DNA of 64,000 bases from Gammaproteobacteria bacterium (GCA_030426355.1 JAUHYQ010000004.1:124001-188000), one strand, 5' to 3'; numbered from the stretch's first letter, positions 28,860 to 37,500 are shown. Notes: generated from the letters alone by a model not told the origin. Translations and numbers: made by a program.

Positions 28860-30437
28860 TCAGATAACCGCAGCACCTTTGTCATCCGGTGCGACACGCT
28901 CGTCGGTGCCGGATTCACGTCGACGCACAACGCGGTTTATCACTTCCAGGTAGGCGAGAGCGCCCGCTTCGACGATATCAGTGCTGACGCCGTTACCGCG
29001 GTAGCTGTGGCCATTATATTCCACGGTCACGGTGACTTCGCCCTGCGCATCTTCGCCCATGGTTACACTGCGCACCTCAAAGTTACGCAGTTTCATGTTA
29101 AAGCCTACGCAACGTTCTATTGCCTTGAACGCTGCCTCTACCGGCCCGTCGCCTACGGCCGCTTCGTTGGCCTGTCGGCCGTCAGCGTGACAGAGCTTGA
29201 CCGCCGCGCTCGCGATGCTGGCTGAGCCGGCCGATATCAGCAGCTCTTCTATATGCCACGGGCCCGGAGTGGTGTCGCCCACGTTCATGATGATGGCTTC
29301 GATGTCGCCGTCGAACAATTCTTTTTTGCGATCCGCCAGCTCTTTGAAATCGTCAAAGGCACGGTTCAGCTCCTCATCATCAAGGCTGAACCCCAGTTGC
29401 GCGACACGCTCGCGGAAGGCATGCCGACCGCTGTGCTTGCCGAGCACCAGGTTCGAGCGGCTCAGACCGACGTCCTCCGGCTTCATGATTTCGTACGTCG
29501 AAGCATCTTTCAGCATGCCGTGCTGGTGAATGCCGGCTTCGTGCGCGAAAGCATTTTCGCCGACGACCGCCTTGTTGCGCGGCACGTGCATGCCCGTAAC
29601 GCTGGCAACCAGACGACTGGTCGGATAGAGGCGCGTCGTATCGATATTTGTGCCGATGCCAAAGAAGTTCTCACGCGTTTTAAGCGCCATGACCACTTCT
29701 TCGAGCGAGCAGTTACCTGCGCGTTCGCCAATGCCATTTATAGTGCATTCAACCTGTCGCGCGCCGGCAGTGACTGCTGCAAGGCTGTTCGCTACTGCCA
29801 TGCCCAGATCATCATGGCAGTGCACGCTGAGGACTATTTTGTCGACATCCGGCACGTTGTTTTTCAGGTAGCTGAACATCTCTGCGAATTCCGCGGGTAC
29901 TGTATAGCCCACCGTGTCCGGAATGTTGATGGTGCGCGCGCCGGCCTCGATCACCGCCTGTACAACCTCTGCCAGGTACCCGAACTCGGTGCGCGAGGCA
30001 TCCTCAGCGGAAAATTCCACGTCATCGCAATGTTCTCGCGCAAGACGAACTGATTCGACAGCGCGCCGAATGATTTCTTCCTTCGCCATTTGCAGCTTCA
30101 GGTTGCGGTGGATTTCGCTGGTGGCGACAAACACGTGGATGCGACTTTTTTCCGCACCCTTAACGGCTGCGGCCGCCTTGGCAATATCATCGGGATGGCA
30201 CCGCGCCAGGCTGCAGATCGTCGGGCCTTTGATTTCACTGGCAATCGCCTGTACCGACTCGAAGTCGCCCGGTGAAGCAGCGGCAAAGCCGGCCTCGATA
30301 ACGTCTACATTGAGGTCGCGTAGGGCAGAGGCAACTCGCAGCTTTTCGCGCAGCGTCATGCTGCAGCCGGGTGCCTGTTCACCATCCCGGAGGGTGGTGT
30401 CAAAGATGATAACGCGATCGTCGCTGCGCTTGTTCAT
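28860..30437 (-). CDS. leuA: 2-Isopropylmalate synthase
   Basis: A 525-residue Zn- or Mn-dependent Claisen condensation enzyme: acetyl-CoA plus 2-ketoisovalerate gives 2-isopropylmalate. It starts RVIIFDTTLRDGEQAPGCSMT and has VHCHDDLGMAVANSLAA, GERAGNCSLEEVVMALK, and a C-terminal LeuA dimer domain that mediates leucine feedback inhibition. The frame can be extended to 30497, but ATG 30435-30437 (MNKRSDDRV) has a GGAGAG site 7 bases upstream and matches the family N-terminus. It follows the attenuator. Confidence 0.96.
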   Translation of the reverse strand: MNKRSDDRVIIFDTTLRDGEQAPGCSMTLREKLRVASALRDLNVDVIEAGFAAASPGDFESVQAIASEIKGPTICSLARCHPDDIAKAAAAVKGAEKSRIHVFVATSEIHRNLKLQMAKEEIIRRAVESVRLAREHCDDVEFSAEDASRTEFGYLAEVVQAVIEAGARTINIPDTVGYTVPAEFAEMFSYLKNNVPDVDKIVLSVHCHDDLGMAVANSLAAVTAGARQVECTINGIGERAGNCSLEEVVMALKTRENFFGIGTNIDTTRLYPTSRLVASVTGMHVPRNKAVVGENAFAHEAGIHQHGMLKDASTYEIMKPEDVGLSRSNLVLGKHSGRHAFRERVAQLGFSLDDEELNRAFDDFKELADRKKELFDGDIEAIIMNVGDTTPGPWHIEELLISAGSASIASAAVKLCHADGRQANEAAVGDGPVEAAFKAIERCVGFNMKLRNFEVRSVTMGEDAQGEVTVTVEYNGHSYRGNGVSTDIVEAGALAYLEVINRVVRRRESGTDERVAPDDKGAAVI

Positions 30438-30480
30438 CTGTCTGCTCTCCATTGTCGTTGTGTCATTGTCGTTGTTTAAG

Positions 30481-30496
30481 TGCCGCATCAGCGGCA
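30481..30496 (-). other. Short hairpin just after the leu attenuator U-tract
   Basis: TGCCGC-TGAT-GCGGCA on the minus strand, a six-pair stem directly after the T-run of the attenuator. It may stabilise read-through mRNA or be incidental. Confidence 0.45.
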
Positions 30497-30497
30497 T

Positions 30498-30533
30498 AAA
30501 AAAACCCCGCTACCTTGTCGGGTGCGGGGTTTT
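30498..30533 (-). terminator. Attenuator terminator of the leu operon
   Basis: On the minus strand AAAACCCCGC pairs with GCGGGGTTTT and seven Ts (A-run 30498-30504 on the plus strand) follow, about 60 bp upstream of leuA. Its 5' arm includes CCGCACCCGAC (30517-30527), which is perfectly complementary over 11 bp to GTCGGGTGCGG in the leader (30567-30577). The leader segment is therefore the antiterminator partner. Confidence 0.9.
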
Positions 30534-30550
30534 GTGAATTTAAGGTTCTA

Positions 30551-30661
30551 TTAGCCTTGTAGTCGTCCGCACCCGACCCTCTCTTTGCAGGGGAGCAACA
30601 GGGCTAGGTAAGCAGGCACAATAACCACGGCGCTGCGGACGTATTTCGGCGTATAAGACAT
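30551..30661 (-). CDS. leuL: leu operon leader peptide
   Basis: A 36-codon reading frame, ATG at 30659-30661, stop TAA at 30551-30553. The peptide begins MSYTPKYVRS and continues AVVIVPAYLALLLPCKER, giving a dense run of Val, Ile and Leu control codons (GTG GTT ATT GTG, then CTA, CTG TTG CTC). Upstream CGTCCGCA (30634-30641) is perfectly complementary to TGCGGACG (30564-30571), a 1:2 pause hairpin overlapping the antiterminator arm. Ribosome stalling at these codons when branched-chain aminoacyl-tRNAs are scarce would release the antiterminator. A weak GAAGA lies upstream. Confidence 0.85.
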   Translation of the reverse strand: MSYTPKYVRSAVVIVPAYLALLLPCKERVGCGRLQG

Positions 30662-30669
30662 AGCTGGCT

Positions 30670-30698
30670 ATCTTCTTGCAATGTCGGCACCTTGTCAA
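30670..30698 (-). promoter_or_regulatory. Candidate leu operon promoter
   Basis: A perfect -35 hexamer TTGACA at 30693-30698 is followed after 17 bp by GAAGAT (30670-30675), a 3-of-6 match to -10. Transcription would begin almost at the leader peptide ATG, giving a nearly leaderless message, so the real start could also be elsewhere. Confidence 0.45.
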
Positions 30699-30699
30699 C

Positions 30700-31060
30700 C
30701 GATGCGGCCACGACATCGGGCATCGGCCAGATGTCACTCTGCGGTTAACCGGAAAGGTTGCTTCAGGTCGGCTGCAATGCAGTCCAGATAAGGGCTGGCG
30801 CTGGATTATTGTTGTGCTATTCTTGCGCGCGGCCTGAGGGGCTAGAAATTTTTTGGGCCGATAACTCCCGCGCATCTGAGCTTGCTATCAGGTCGGATTA
30901 CCAGTCTGGCGTGATTTTCAGGTGCCGGGTGACTGTGTAAAAGGGGTGTTCGTCTGTAGTAAGGTTAGGGGTATGCCGGGACTGCATATTCAAATACCAA
31001 ATAACATCCCGGTAATTTTCAACGGAACACTCCGATATTGTTTATCGAAGGGGACGCTTC
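30700..31060. other. Intergenic region between the leu leader and the DUF3450 gene
   Basis: A 361-bp stretch in which I see no credible gene. It should hold the plus-strand promoter for the TonB cluster. The AAGGGGA site lies 8 bases before the DUF3450 ATG. No Fur-type palindrome was seen by eye. Confidence 0.5.
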
Positions 31061-31834
31061 ATGAGTTCTACCAAGTGGACATCCCGCCTGGCTGCCATTG
31101 GTGTATCTATTGCACTGATAGCACCCACGGTCGGGTCGGCCCAGTCGCTTAACGACGTAATCAGCGCAGAGCAACGTCGTACCAAGCTTGCGCAGGAGTC
31201 ACAACAGAAGATTGATGCTGTTGTTGCGGATACGCGCAAGAAAGAAGACCAGTACAAGCGATTGCTAAAAGAAATCGAAGGTCTGCAGATCTACAACACA
31301 TTGTTGCAGCGTCAGATCGACGGTCAGGCCTTAAAAAAGGACGAGTTAAACGACTCCATTACTCAGGTTGAGGTTATCAATCGCCAGATTGTTCCTTCCA
31401 TGACTCGGATGATCGAGGGCCTGCGAGAGTTTGTTGAGCTTGATGTTCCTTTCCTTATAGATGAGCGCCGCAATCGCGTCGCCAATCTTGATGACCTGAT
31501 GGCTGAGTCCAACGTCAACGTGGCGGAAAAATTCCGCAAGGTGACCGAGGCTTATCAGATCGAGAACGATTACGGTCGGACTATTGAGGCGTACACGGGC
31601 ACGCTGGAAATTGGCGGCGAAGAGCGCAATGTTGATTTTCTGCGCGTCGGCCGTATTGCTCTTCTGTACCAGACTCAGGATGGCGCGTATTCCGGCGTAT
31701 GGGATCAGGCTGCCCGTCGCTGGGAAGAGGCCGATTCATATAAGAACCAGATTCGTGCGGGTCTGAAGATCGCTAAAAAGCAGGTTGCGCCCGATTTGCT
31801 GCTGTTGCCCGTACCCGCGCCGGAGGCTGGCTAA
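31061..31834 (+). CDS. DUF3450 family periplasmic protein of a TonB system
   Basis: A 257-residue protein with a signal peptide (SRLAAIGVSIALIAPTVGSAQ), then a long coiled coil at about residues 30-115, then a globular part with FLIDERRNRVANLDDLM and VGRIALLYQTQDGAYSGVWDQAARRW, the DUF3450 pattern. In Vibrio, Shewanella and related bacteria it heads the TtpC-ExbB-ExbD-TonB-TPR operon. It probably works with the periplasmic arm of the next gene. Its stop abuts the next ATG directly. Confidence 0.88.
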   Translation: MSSTKWTSRLAAIGVSIALIAPTVGSAQSLNDVISAEQRRTKLAQESQQKIDAVVADTRKKEDQYKRLLKEIEGLQIYNTLLQRQIDGQALKKDELNDSITQVEVINRQIVPSMTRMIEGLREFVELDVPFLIDERRNRVANLDDLMAESNVNVAEKFRKVTEAYQIENDYGRTIEAYTGTLEIGGEERNVDFLRVGRIALLYQTQDGAYSGVWDQAARRWEEADSYKNQIRAGLKIAKKQVAPDLLLLPVPAPEAG

Positions 31835-33220
31835 ATGAAACGTTTAACACATAAAAGCGTGTCGCTGCTTGCGGCGACGGTTGTCGGTATGGTTATGGCG
31901 GCGTCCCCCGCGATGGCCCAGCAGGCACTGAGCATGGATCAGCTGTTGCGGAAGGTTGAGCAAGGCAGGGTTCAGGACAATAAGGAAAACCGTGAGCGGG
32001 AAGAGCGCTTTAACAAAGCTAAAGCGGATCAACAGCGTTTGTTGAATGAAGCTACCGGTCAGAAGAGCAGTGAAGAGCAGCGCAGTCAACGTCTTGAAGC
32101 AGAAGCCGCCGCCAATAAGGAAGAGTTAAAGAAACTCGAAAATGATCTCAACGAACGGCTGGGGTCGCTAAAAGAGTTATTTGGCGTAATGCAGCAAGTC
32201 GCGGGTGATGCCCGCACGCGCTTCGAAAGCTCGGTTACCAATGCCGAAAATCCTGATCGCGTGGATTTTCTGGAGAACCTGGCCAAGAAGATCGGTAGCA
32301 GCACGAAGTTGCCGTCGCTCGAGGAAATTGATCGCCTGTGGTTCGAATTGCACCGTGAAATGACCGAAAGCGGTCGCGTCGTCAAGTACAACACGACTGT
32401 GCTGATGAACGATGGCAGTCAGCAGGATATGGACGTTGTTCGCGTCGGTGTATTCAACATTGCTGCAGACGGTAAATACCTTAAGTACGAAAACGGGCGC
32501 GTCGCAGAATTGGCTCGTCAGCCAGACGCACGTCGATTTGTTAACAGTACCTCGGAGCTGCTTGAAGCAACCGACGGACTGGTGCGCTTCGGCATAGATC
32601 CGACAGCCGGTGGCGTTCTGGGCACCTATGTCTCCCGTCCGAATCTGATTGAACGGGTGCAGCAGGGTGGTCTTGTGGGTTACCTCATTATTGCGCTGGG
32701 TATAGTCGGTCTGCTGATTTCGCTCGAACGCATGGTGGTGTTGGGTGTTGCCAGCCGCAAGGTAACCGCACAGCTCGCCAGCGACACGCCGAGCAGCGAT
32801 AACGCTCTGGGCCGTGTGCTCAGCGTTTATCAGGAAAATAAACAAGCCGATACCGGAACGCTTGAGCTCAAGCTTTCCGAGGCGATCTTTAAAGAAACGC
32901 CAGCCCTGAACCGGGCGCTGCTATTCATTAAGATCATCTCCGTGGTGGCGCCTCTGATGGGGCTGTTGGGTACGGTTACCGGCATGATCCAGACCTTCCA
33001 GGCGATCACCCTGTACGGTACCGGTGATCCGAAGCTGATGGCCGGCGGTATTTCGCAGGCGTTGGTGACGACGGTGCTGGGTCTTACGGTAGCGATTCCG
33101 ACCGTGTTGCTGCATACGCTCGTGAGCGGCCGCAGCAAGCGCATCGTGCAGATTCTGCAGGAACAGAGTGCCGGCATTATTGCCGAGCATGCCGAAAAGC
33201 ATGGCGTTTCTTCTTCCTGA
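31835..33220 (+). CDS. TtpC-like MotA/TolQ/ExbB proton-channel protein with periplasmic coiled coil
   Basis: A 461-residue protein. Signal peptide (LLAATVVGMVMAASPAMAQQ), a charged coiled coil at about residues 35-120, a periplasmic domain to about 265, then three transmembrane helices: LVGYLIIALGIVGLLISLERMVVL, VVAPLMGLLGTVTGMIQTF and SQALVTTVLGLTVAIPTVLL. The last two match the ExbB/TolQ channel. The extended N-terminus is typical of TtpC in Vibrio TonB2-type systems, where it is needed for energy transduction to outer-membrane receptors. It uses the proton gradient with the downstream ExbB and ExbD. Confidence 0.92.
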   Translation: MKRLTHKSVSLLAATVVGMVMAASPAMAQQALSMDQLLRKVEQGRVQDNKENREREERFNKAKADQQRLLNEATGQKSSEEQRSQRLEAEAAANKEELKKLENDLNERLGSLKELFGVMQQVAGDARTRFESSVTNAENPDRVDFLENLAKKIGSSTKLPSLEEIDRLWFELHREMTESGRVVKYNTTVLMNDGSQQDMDVVRVGVFNIAADGKYLKYENGRVAELARQPDARRFVNSTSELLEATDGLVRFGIDPTAGGVLGTYVSRPNLIERVQQGGLVGYLIIALGIVGLLISLERMVVLGVASRKVTAQLASDTPSSDNALGRVLSVYQENKQADTGTLELKLSEAIFKETPALNRALLFIKIISVVAPLMGLLGTVTGMIQTFQAITLYGTGDPKLMAGGISQALVTTVLGLTVAIPTVLLHTLVSGRSKRIVQILQEQSAGIIAEHAEKHGVSSS

Positions 33221-33259
33221 GTATTGGGTACGTCGAAGGATAGCTAGAGAGGATTCGGA

Positions 33260-33787
33260 ATGGATTGGCTGTTAGTGCCAATTGTCGCAGTCCGGGATTT
33301 CCTGGAGCTTGGCGGCGACGTGTTGAGCTTGATTGCCATCACCATCTTTGCGATGTGGGTGCTGATCATTGAGCGACTGATATTTTTCAGAAGCGGTTTG
33401 ACTGCGATGGCCAACGACGCCATTTCGTTGTGGCAGTCGCGCGCCGACAGAAAGTCGTGGAATGCTCACCAGATACGCGATAAGTTGCTGTCCGGTTATG
33501 ACATGGCCGCCAACAACTGGGTGCCGGTGATTCAGACGCTGGTGGCTCTGTGTCCGCTGCTGGGGCTGATGGGTACGGTAACCGGCATGATCGAGGTGTT
33601 CGACGTTATGGCCATTTCCGGTACCGGCAATGCCCGTTCCATGGCGTCGGGCGTTTCCAAGGCAACCATCCCCACGATGGCCGGCATGGTCGGCGCATTG
33701 TCGGGCGTGTTTCTGGTGACGCTGATTACCCGTTCTATAGAGCGCAAGGTCGAGGGGCTGGAAGAAGCCCTTGAACTGGATCACTAA
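33260..33787 (+). CDS. exbB: ExbB-type proton-channel protein
   Basis: A 175-residue three-helix MotA/TolQ/ExbB protein: LSLIAITIFAMWVLIIERLIFF, LVALCPLLGLMGTVTGMIEVFDVMAISG, and KATIPTMAGMVGALSGVFLVTLI. It forms the ring that encloses ExbD helices and conducts protons to drive TonB. It follows the TtpC gene by 39 bp and precedes exbD by 21 bp, a two-ExbB arrangement. Confidence 0.93.
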   Translation: MDWLLVPIVAVRDFLELGGDVLSLIAITIFAMWVLIIERLIFFRSGLTAMANDAISLWQSRADRKSWNAHQIRDKLLSGYDMAANNWVPVIQTLVALCPLLGLMGTVTGMIEVFDVMAISGTGNARSMASGVSKATIPTMAGMVGALSGVFLVTLITRSIERKVEGLEEALELDH

Positions 33788-33808
33788 GGAAGCTGAGGGA
33801 ATTTCGGA

Positions 33809-34219
33809 ATGCGCAGAGGAATTCACAGTATCGCGGAAGAGGAAGAGACCGAGATAAACCTGACGCCCATGTTGGACGTGGTTTTCATTATGCTCATCTT
33901 CTTTATCGTTACCGCTTCTTTTATCAAAGAAGCGGGTGTCGAGGTGCGACGGCCCGAGGCCGCTCAGGCAGAGCCCAAGAACAAAGCCAATATTCTTGTT
34001 GCCATCAGTGCCAATAATGAAATTTGGATAGATCGGAAGAGTATAGACCCGCGCGCAGTAAAGGGCGCGTTTGAAAAACTGCTGGCTGAAAATCCCGAGG
34101 GTTCAGTCGTTATTCAGGCTGACAAGGCTGCGTATACCGAGACTGTCGTGCTGGTGATGGATGCAGCGCGGCAAGCGAAGATTTCGCGCGTGTCGATTTC
34201 GGGTGTGTTGCCGAACTGA
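33809..34219 (+). CDS. exbD: ExbD-type energy-transduction protein
   Basis: A 136-residue protein with one transmembrane helix (NLTPMLDVVFIMLIFFIVTASFI) containing the essential proton-relay Asp, and a periplasmic C-terminal domain ending VVLVMDAARQAKISRVSISG. N-terminal EEEETEINLTPMLD is the family signature. It works with ExbB and TonB. Confidence 0.95.
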   Translation: MRRGIHSIAEEEETEINLTPMLDVVFIMLIFFIVTASFIKEAGVEVRRPEAAQAEPKNKANILVAISANNEIWIDRKSIDPRAVKGAFEKLLAENPEGSVVIQADKAAYTETVVLVMDAARQAKISRVSISGVLPN

Positions 34220-34297
34220 CGGCGCATCTCCGAGTGCGGGAACAAAATTTGTTCGGTATTGGTCGAATTAGGTTAGTGACAGGTTGGTTATAAAAGC

Positions 34298-34900
34298 ATG
34301 ATCCCACGTTACGCAATTTCGCTGCTGTCCGGTTTGCTGGTGACATTCACCTTGCTATGGGTAATGCAGGTGCTGATTGCCACCGGTAAGCGTGCGATTG
34401 TCGAAGAGGCCGATATTAATCTCGGCGACTTTATTCGGGTCAAGAAAGAAGAAGTCATTAACCGTGACGAGGATGAGCCCGAAAAACCGCCGGAAGTGGA
34501 CGAACCACCTCCCGAAGCGCCGGATCAGCAGATGGACGATCTTGATACTTCGCAGACGCTGAGCCTGGGTCGGGCATCGGCACAACTCGATATCGGCAAA
34601 TTAGGTGGCGGCCGCATCGGGCTCGGTGATGGCGATTACCTGCCGATTGTGCGCGTTGAGCCTATTTATCCGCGTCGGGCGCAGTCAAGGGGCCTGGAAG
34701 GCCAGTGTCTGGTGGAGTTTACCGTGGACACCACGGGTGCCACCAAAGACGCCTTTGCCGTGGAATGCACGAGCTCATTGTTTGAACGCGCATCGATCAA
34801 TGCGGCGCTGAAATTCAAGTACAAACCTCGCGTGGTTGACGGTGTCGCAGAAGAGGTGAAGGGCGTGCAGACGATCATTACCTACAAGATGGAAGACTGA
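34298..34900 (+). CDS. tonB: TonB protein
   Basis: A 200-residue TonB with an N-terminal membrane anchor (LLSGLLVTFTLLWVMQVLIAT), a short acidic Pro-rich linker (PEKPPEVDEPPPEAPDQ) and a C-terminal TonB domain from about residue 110 (VEPIYPRRAQSRGLEGQCLVEFTVDTTG) ending in a YKMED tail. It transduces energy to outer-membrane receptors for iron complexes or other large solutes. The linker is much shorter than in E. coli TonB, as in Vibrio TonB2-type proteins. Confidence 0.95.
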   Translation: MIPRYAISLLSGLLVTFTLLWVMQVLIATGKRAIVEEADINLGDFIRVKKEEVINRDEDEPEKPPEVDEPPPEAPDQQMDDLDTSQTLSLGRASAQLDIGKLGGGRIGLGDGDYLPIVRVEPIYPRRAQSRGLEGQCLVEFTVDTTGATKDAFAVECTSSLFERASINAALKFKYKPRVVDGVAEEVKGVQTIITYKMED

Positions 34901-34922
34901 TTGCTGTCAGAGCAGATGGAGC

Positions 34923-36323
34923 ATGATTAGGGTGGCTATAGCAAACAAACAACTTCGTGCCGGGCTGGTACCTGCCGGGTTGGCGAAAGCATTGCTGTTT
35001 ACACTGGCGACAGCAATTATTTACACAGCCCCGGTTTTGAGCGACATCGACGGTGTTCTCGCCGTAGCGCAGGACAGCGAAAAAGAAGATTCAAAAGCGC
35101 CTTTTAAGGGCAAGAAAGTTCAGACCCTGGGCAAAAAGGTTTATGAGCTCATTACCGAAGCCAACGAGTTGGCCGACAATAAAGATGAGGCCGGCGCCCG
35201 CCGCCTGATCGAAAAGGGCAAAGCCTTCGAGAATCTGACGCCTTATGAGATTGCGCAGCTGCACAATTTCTCGGGCTTTCTGTATTACAACGACGGAAAG
35301 TATCCGCAAGCCAAGCGCGACTACGAAACAGTGCTGAAGCAGCCCGATATCCCCGAGGGGCTGCGGCAGCAGTCGCTACGTATTCTTGCGCAGATCATGT
35401 ACGTGACCGAGGATTATCAGAATTCGATTCGCTACGCGCAGCAATACATGGACGAGGCCGGTGAAGATCCGGACATGTACAGCCTGATCGGCACGTCTTA
35501 CTTTCAGCTGGATCAGCTGCCGAAAATTATTCCGCCGCTGGAACGGGCTATTGAGCTGGCAAAAGAACGCGGTGTTTCCACCAAAGAGAACTGGTGGTTG
35601 CTGTTACGTGCTGCCTATTGGGATAAGAAAGACTACCGCAAGGTTCGTGAAATACTCGAAACGCTTGTAGTTAACTGGCCAAAGAAAGATTACTGGACTC
35701 AGCTCTCTGCTATTTATTACGAGCTTAAGGATGAGCCTAAGCAGTTGGCCGCATACGAAGCTGCGCACGATCAGGGCTTGTTGGAGCGCAGTTCAGAGTT
35801 AATCCAGATGGCGCAGCTGTTCATGCAGGCAGAGGTTCCTTATAAAGGCGCCAAAGTCCTGGAGAAGGGTTTGGCGGACGGCGTCGTCGAAAAGAACGTC
35901 CGCAGTTATCGCCTGCTTTCGCAGGCATGGCAGATGGCGCAGGAAGACCGCAAGGCTATCGGCCCGCTTAACCAAGCAGCAGCGCTTTCTGATGACGGTG
36001 AGCTTTACGCGCGCCTGGCCCAGAGTTATTTGAACCTAAGCGAGTACAAGAACTGTATAGACGCGTCACGCAAGGCACTGGATAAAGGCAAATTGAAGGC
36101 AACCGGTAATGCCTGGCTGATTATGGGCATGTGTCAGTTTGAGACCAAGGCGCTGAATTCTGCGAAAGCGTCGTTCCAGTCGGCCGCCAAGTTTGAAAAA
36201 ACCGCAAAAAATGCGCGTAACTGGCTTAAGTACGTGGACAACGAGCAGGAGCGGGTGCGCCAGCTTCAAGAGTCGTTGGACGTATTGCGTAAAGCACAGG
36301 CCGAAGCTGCCGCTAACAGTTAA
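34923..36323 (+). CDS. TPR-repeat protein of the TonB cluster
   Basis: A 466-residue protein with an N-terminal hydrophobic signal/anchor (GLAKALLFTLATAIIYTAPV) and many tetratricopeptide repeats across residues about 70-430, for example YYNDGKYPQAKRDYETVLKQ and SYFQLDQLPKIIPPLERAIELA. The same protein ends the TtpC/TonB2-type operons. It probably scaffolds the periplasmic or outer-membrane partners. Its TAA shares its last base with the ferredoxin ATG (TAATG). Confidence 0.9.
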   Translation: MIRVAIANKQLRAGLVPAGLAKALLFTLATAIIYTAPVLSDIDGVLAVAQDSEKEDSKAPFKGKKVQTLGKKVYELITEANELADNKDEAGARRLIEKGKAFENLTPYEIAQLHNFSGFLYYNDGKYPQAKRDYETVLKQPDIPEGLRQQSLRILAQIMYVTEDYQNSIRYAQQYMDEAGEDPDMYSLIGTSYFQLDQLPKIIPPLERAIELAKERGVSTKENWWLLLRAAYWDKKDYRKVREILETLVVNWPKKDYWTQLSAIYYELKDEPKQLAAYEAAHDQGLLERSSELIQMAQLFMQAEVPYKGAKVLEKGLADGVVEKNVRSYRLLSQAWQMAQEDRKAIGPLNQAAALSDDGELYARLAQSYLNLSEYKNCIDASRKALDKGKLKATGNAWLIMGMCQFETKALNSAKASFQSAAKFEKTAKNARNWLKYVDNEQERVRQLQESLDVLRKAQAEAAANS

Positions 36324-36640
36324 TGCCGCGCCTCAATTTCACATCGCCGGACGGTTCTGAAACCGTCGTCGAGGCCTACAGCGGTTATACCGTCATGGAA
36401 GCTGCCGCCGTTAAAGAGGTATACGGCATCAAGGCTGATTGCGGCGGTTGTTGTGCTTGTGCGACCTGCCATATCTATGTGGATCCCGAGTGGCTGAAGA
36501 AATTGCCACCCATGGATGAATACGAAGATGCCATGCTGGATTCCACCGCTGATCGGCGCGAAAACAGCCGTTTGGCCTGCCAGATTGAAATCACGGACGA
36601 TATGGACGGCTTTACGGCCGTCGTCGCCGATAACGTCTGA
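36323..36640 (+). CDS. [2Fe-2S] adrenodoxin-type ferredoxin
   Basis: A 105-residue electron carrier. The cluster ligands are in ADCGGCCACATCHIY (C-x5-C-x2-C) and in SRLACQIEIT, matching the adrenodoxin/vertebrate-type pattern. It likely serves a P450 or Fe-S assembly partner; no obvious reductase lies in the window. The start overlaps the TPR gene stop by one base. Confidence 0.92.
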   Translation: MPRLNFTSPDGSETVVEAYSGYTVMEAAAVKEVYGIKADCGGCCACATCHIYVDPEWLKKLPPMDEYEDAMLDSTADRRENSRLACQIEITDDMDGFTAVVADNV

Positions 36641-36644
36641 CCGG

Positions 36645-36677
36645 CCTCTAGCCAGCCTCTAGCCAGCCTCTAGCCGC
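36645..36677. repeat. Three tandem 11-bp repeats
   Basis: CCTCTAGCCAG at 36645, 36656 and 36667 (last copy one base off). It separates the ferredoxin from the convergent TauE-like gene, whose TAG stop lies in the third copy. Confidence 0.9.
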
Positions 36678-37500
36678 CGAAGATATCGGCGAACATCCGC
36701 AACGCCGTCAGCCCCAGAAACACCGCAAAAGCGCGGCGCAACCCGACCACGCTGAGTGAATGAGCCAGCTTTGCCCCCAGCGGCACCGCCAGTACCGTGG
36801 CAGGCACAATCAGCGCCAAACCCAGCCAGTTCACGTAGCCGATGCTGAACGCCGGCAGGGCGGGCTGTCCCCAGCCGCCTACAATAAAACCCAGCGTTCC
36901 GGGTATGGCAATGATCAACCCGAAACCGGCGGAAGTGCCCACCGAGCGGTGTATAGGGACACCAAAAAGGTTCAGCACCGGCACCGACATGGTTCCGCCG
37001 CCGATGCCCATCATGGCCGAAATACAGCCAATTATCGCGGCGATCGGCTGACACCGCAGCGGCGAAGGCAGCTGGGATGCGACTTGCCAGCTCGGGTTGC
37101 CCAGTGCCATGTAAATCGCCACGCACGATGCGACCACGGCGAATACCAGCGTCAGGGTGCTGAATTCCGCCAAAGCGGCCAACCAGGTGCCGATCAGCAC
37201 GCCCACGACGATGCCTGGCATCCACGTTTTGAACAACGTGCCATCGAAGCTGCCGCGACTCTGATGTGCCCTTACCGACCGAATACTGGTGGGGATTATG
37301 GTCGCCAGCGATGTGCCGACTGCAAGGTGCATGCGCACGGCATCGGCAACGTCCAGATAACCGAAGATGTGATACAGCGCGGGGACGACAACAATGCCGC
37401 CACCTACGCCGAGCAGGCCTGCAAGCACTCCGGCAAATGCGCCAACTGCGAGCAGCAGCGGCACCAGCGTCAACAACAATGTGGAGATTTCCGCGTTCAT
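36670..37500 (-). CDS. TauE/SafE (TSUP) family transporter
   Basis: A 276-residue membrane protein with about eight hydrophobic helices in two inverted repeats: VLAGLLGVGGGIVVVPALY and ISAMMGIGGGTMSVPVLNL are the paired TSUP motifs. Members export sulfite, sulfoacetate, taurine-derived or other organic anions. The frame runs to 37584, but ATG 37498-37500 (MNAEISTLLLTLVPLLL) puts the start at the first helix. An overlapping 307-codon frame is a shadow. Confidence 0.88.
   Translation of the reverse strand: MNAEISTLLLTLVPLLLAVGAFAGVLAGLLGVGGGIVVVPALYHIFGYLDVADAVRMHLAVGTSLATIIPTSIRSVRAHQSRGSFDGTLFKTWMPGIVVGVLIGTWLAALAEFSTLTLVFAVVASCVAIYMALGNPSWQVASQLPSPLRCQPIAAIIGCISAMMGIGGGTMSVPVLNLFGVPIHRSVGTSAGFGLIIAIPGTLGFIVGGWGQPALPAFSIGYVNWLGLALIVPATVLAVPLGAKLAHSLSVVGLRRAFAVFLGLTALRMFADIFGG

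Noticed and set aside
30540-30875. A 111-codon minus-strand frame upstream of leuA.
   Set aside because: It lies in a different frame from the Val/Ile/Leu-rich leader peptide and has no protein-like features; the attenuator explains this DNA.
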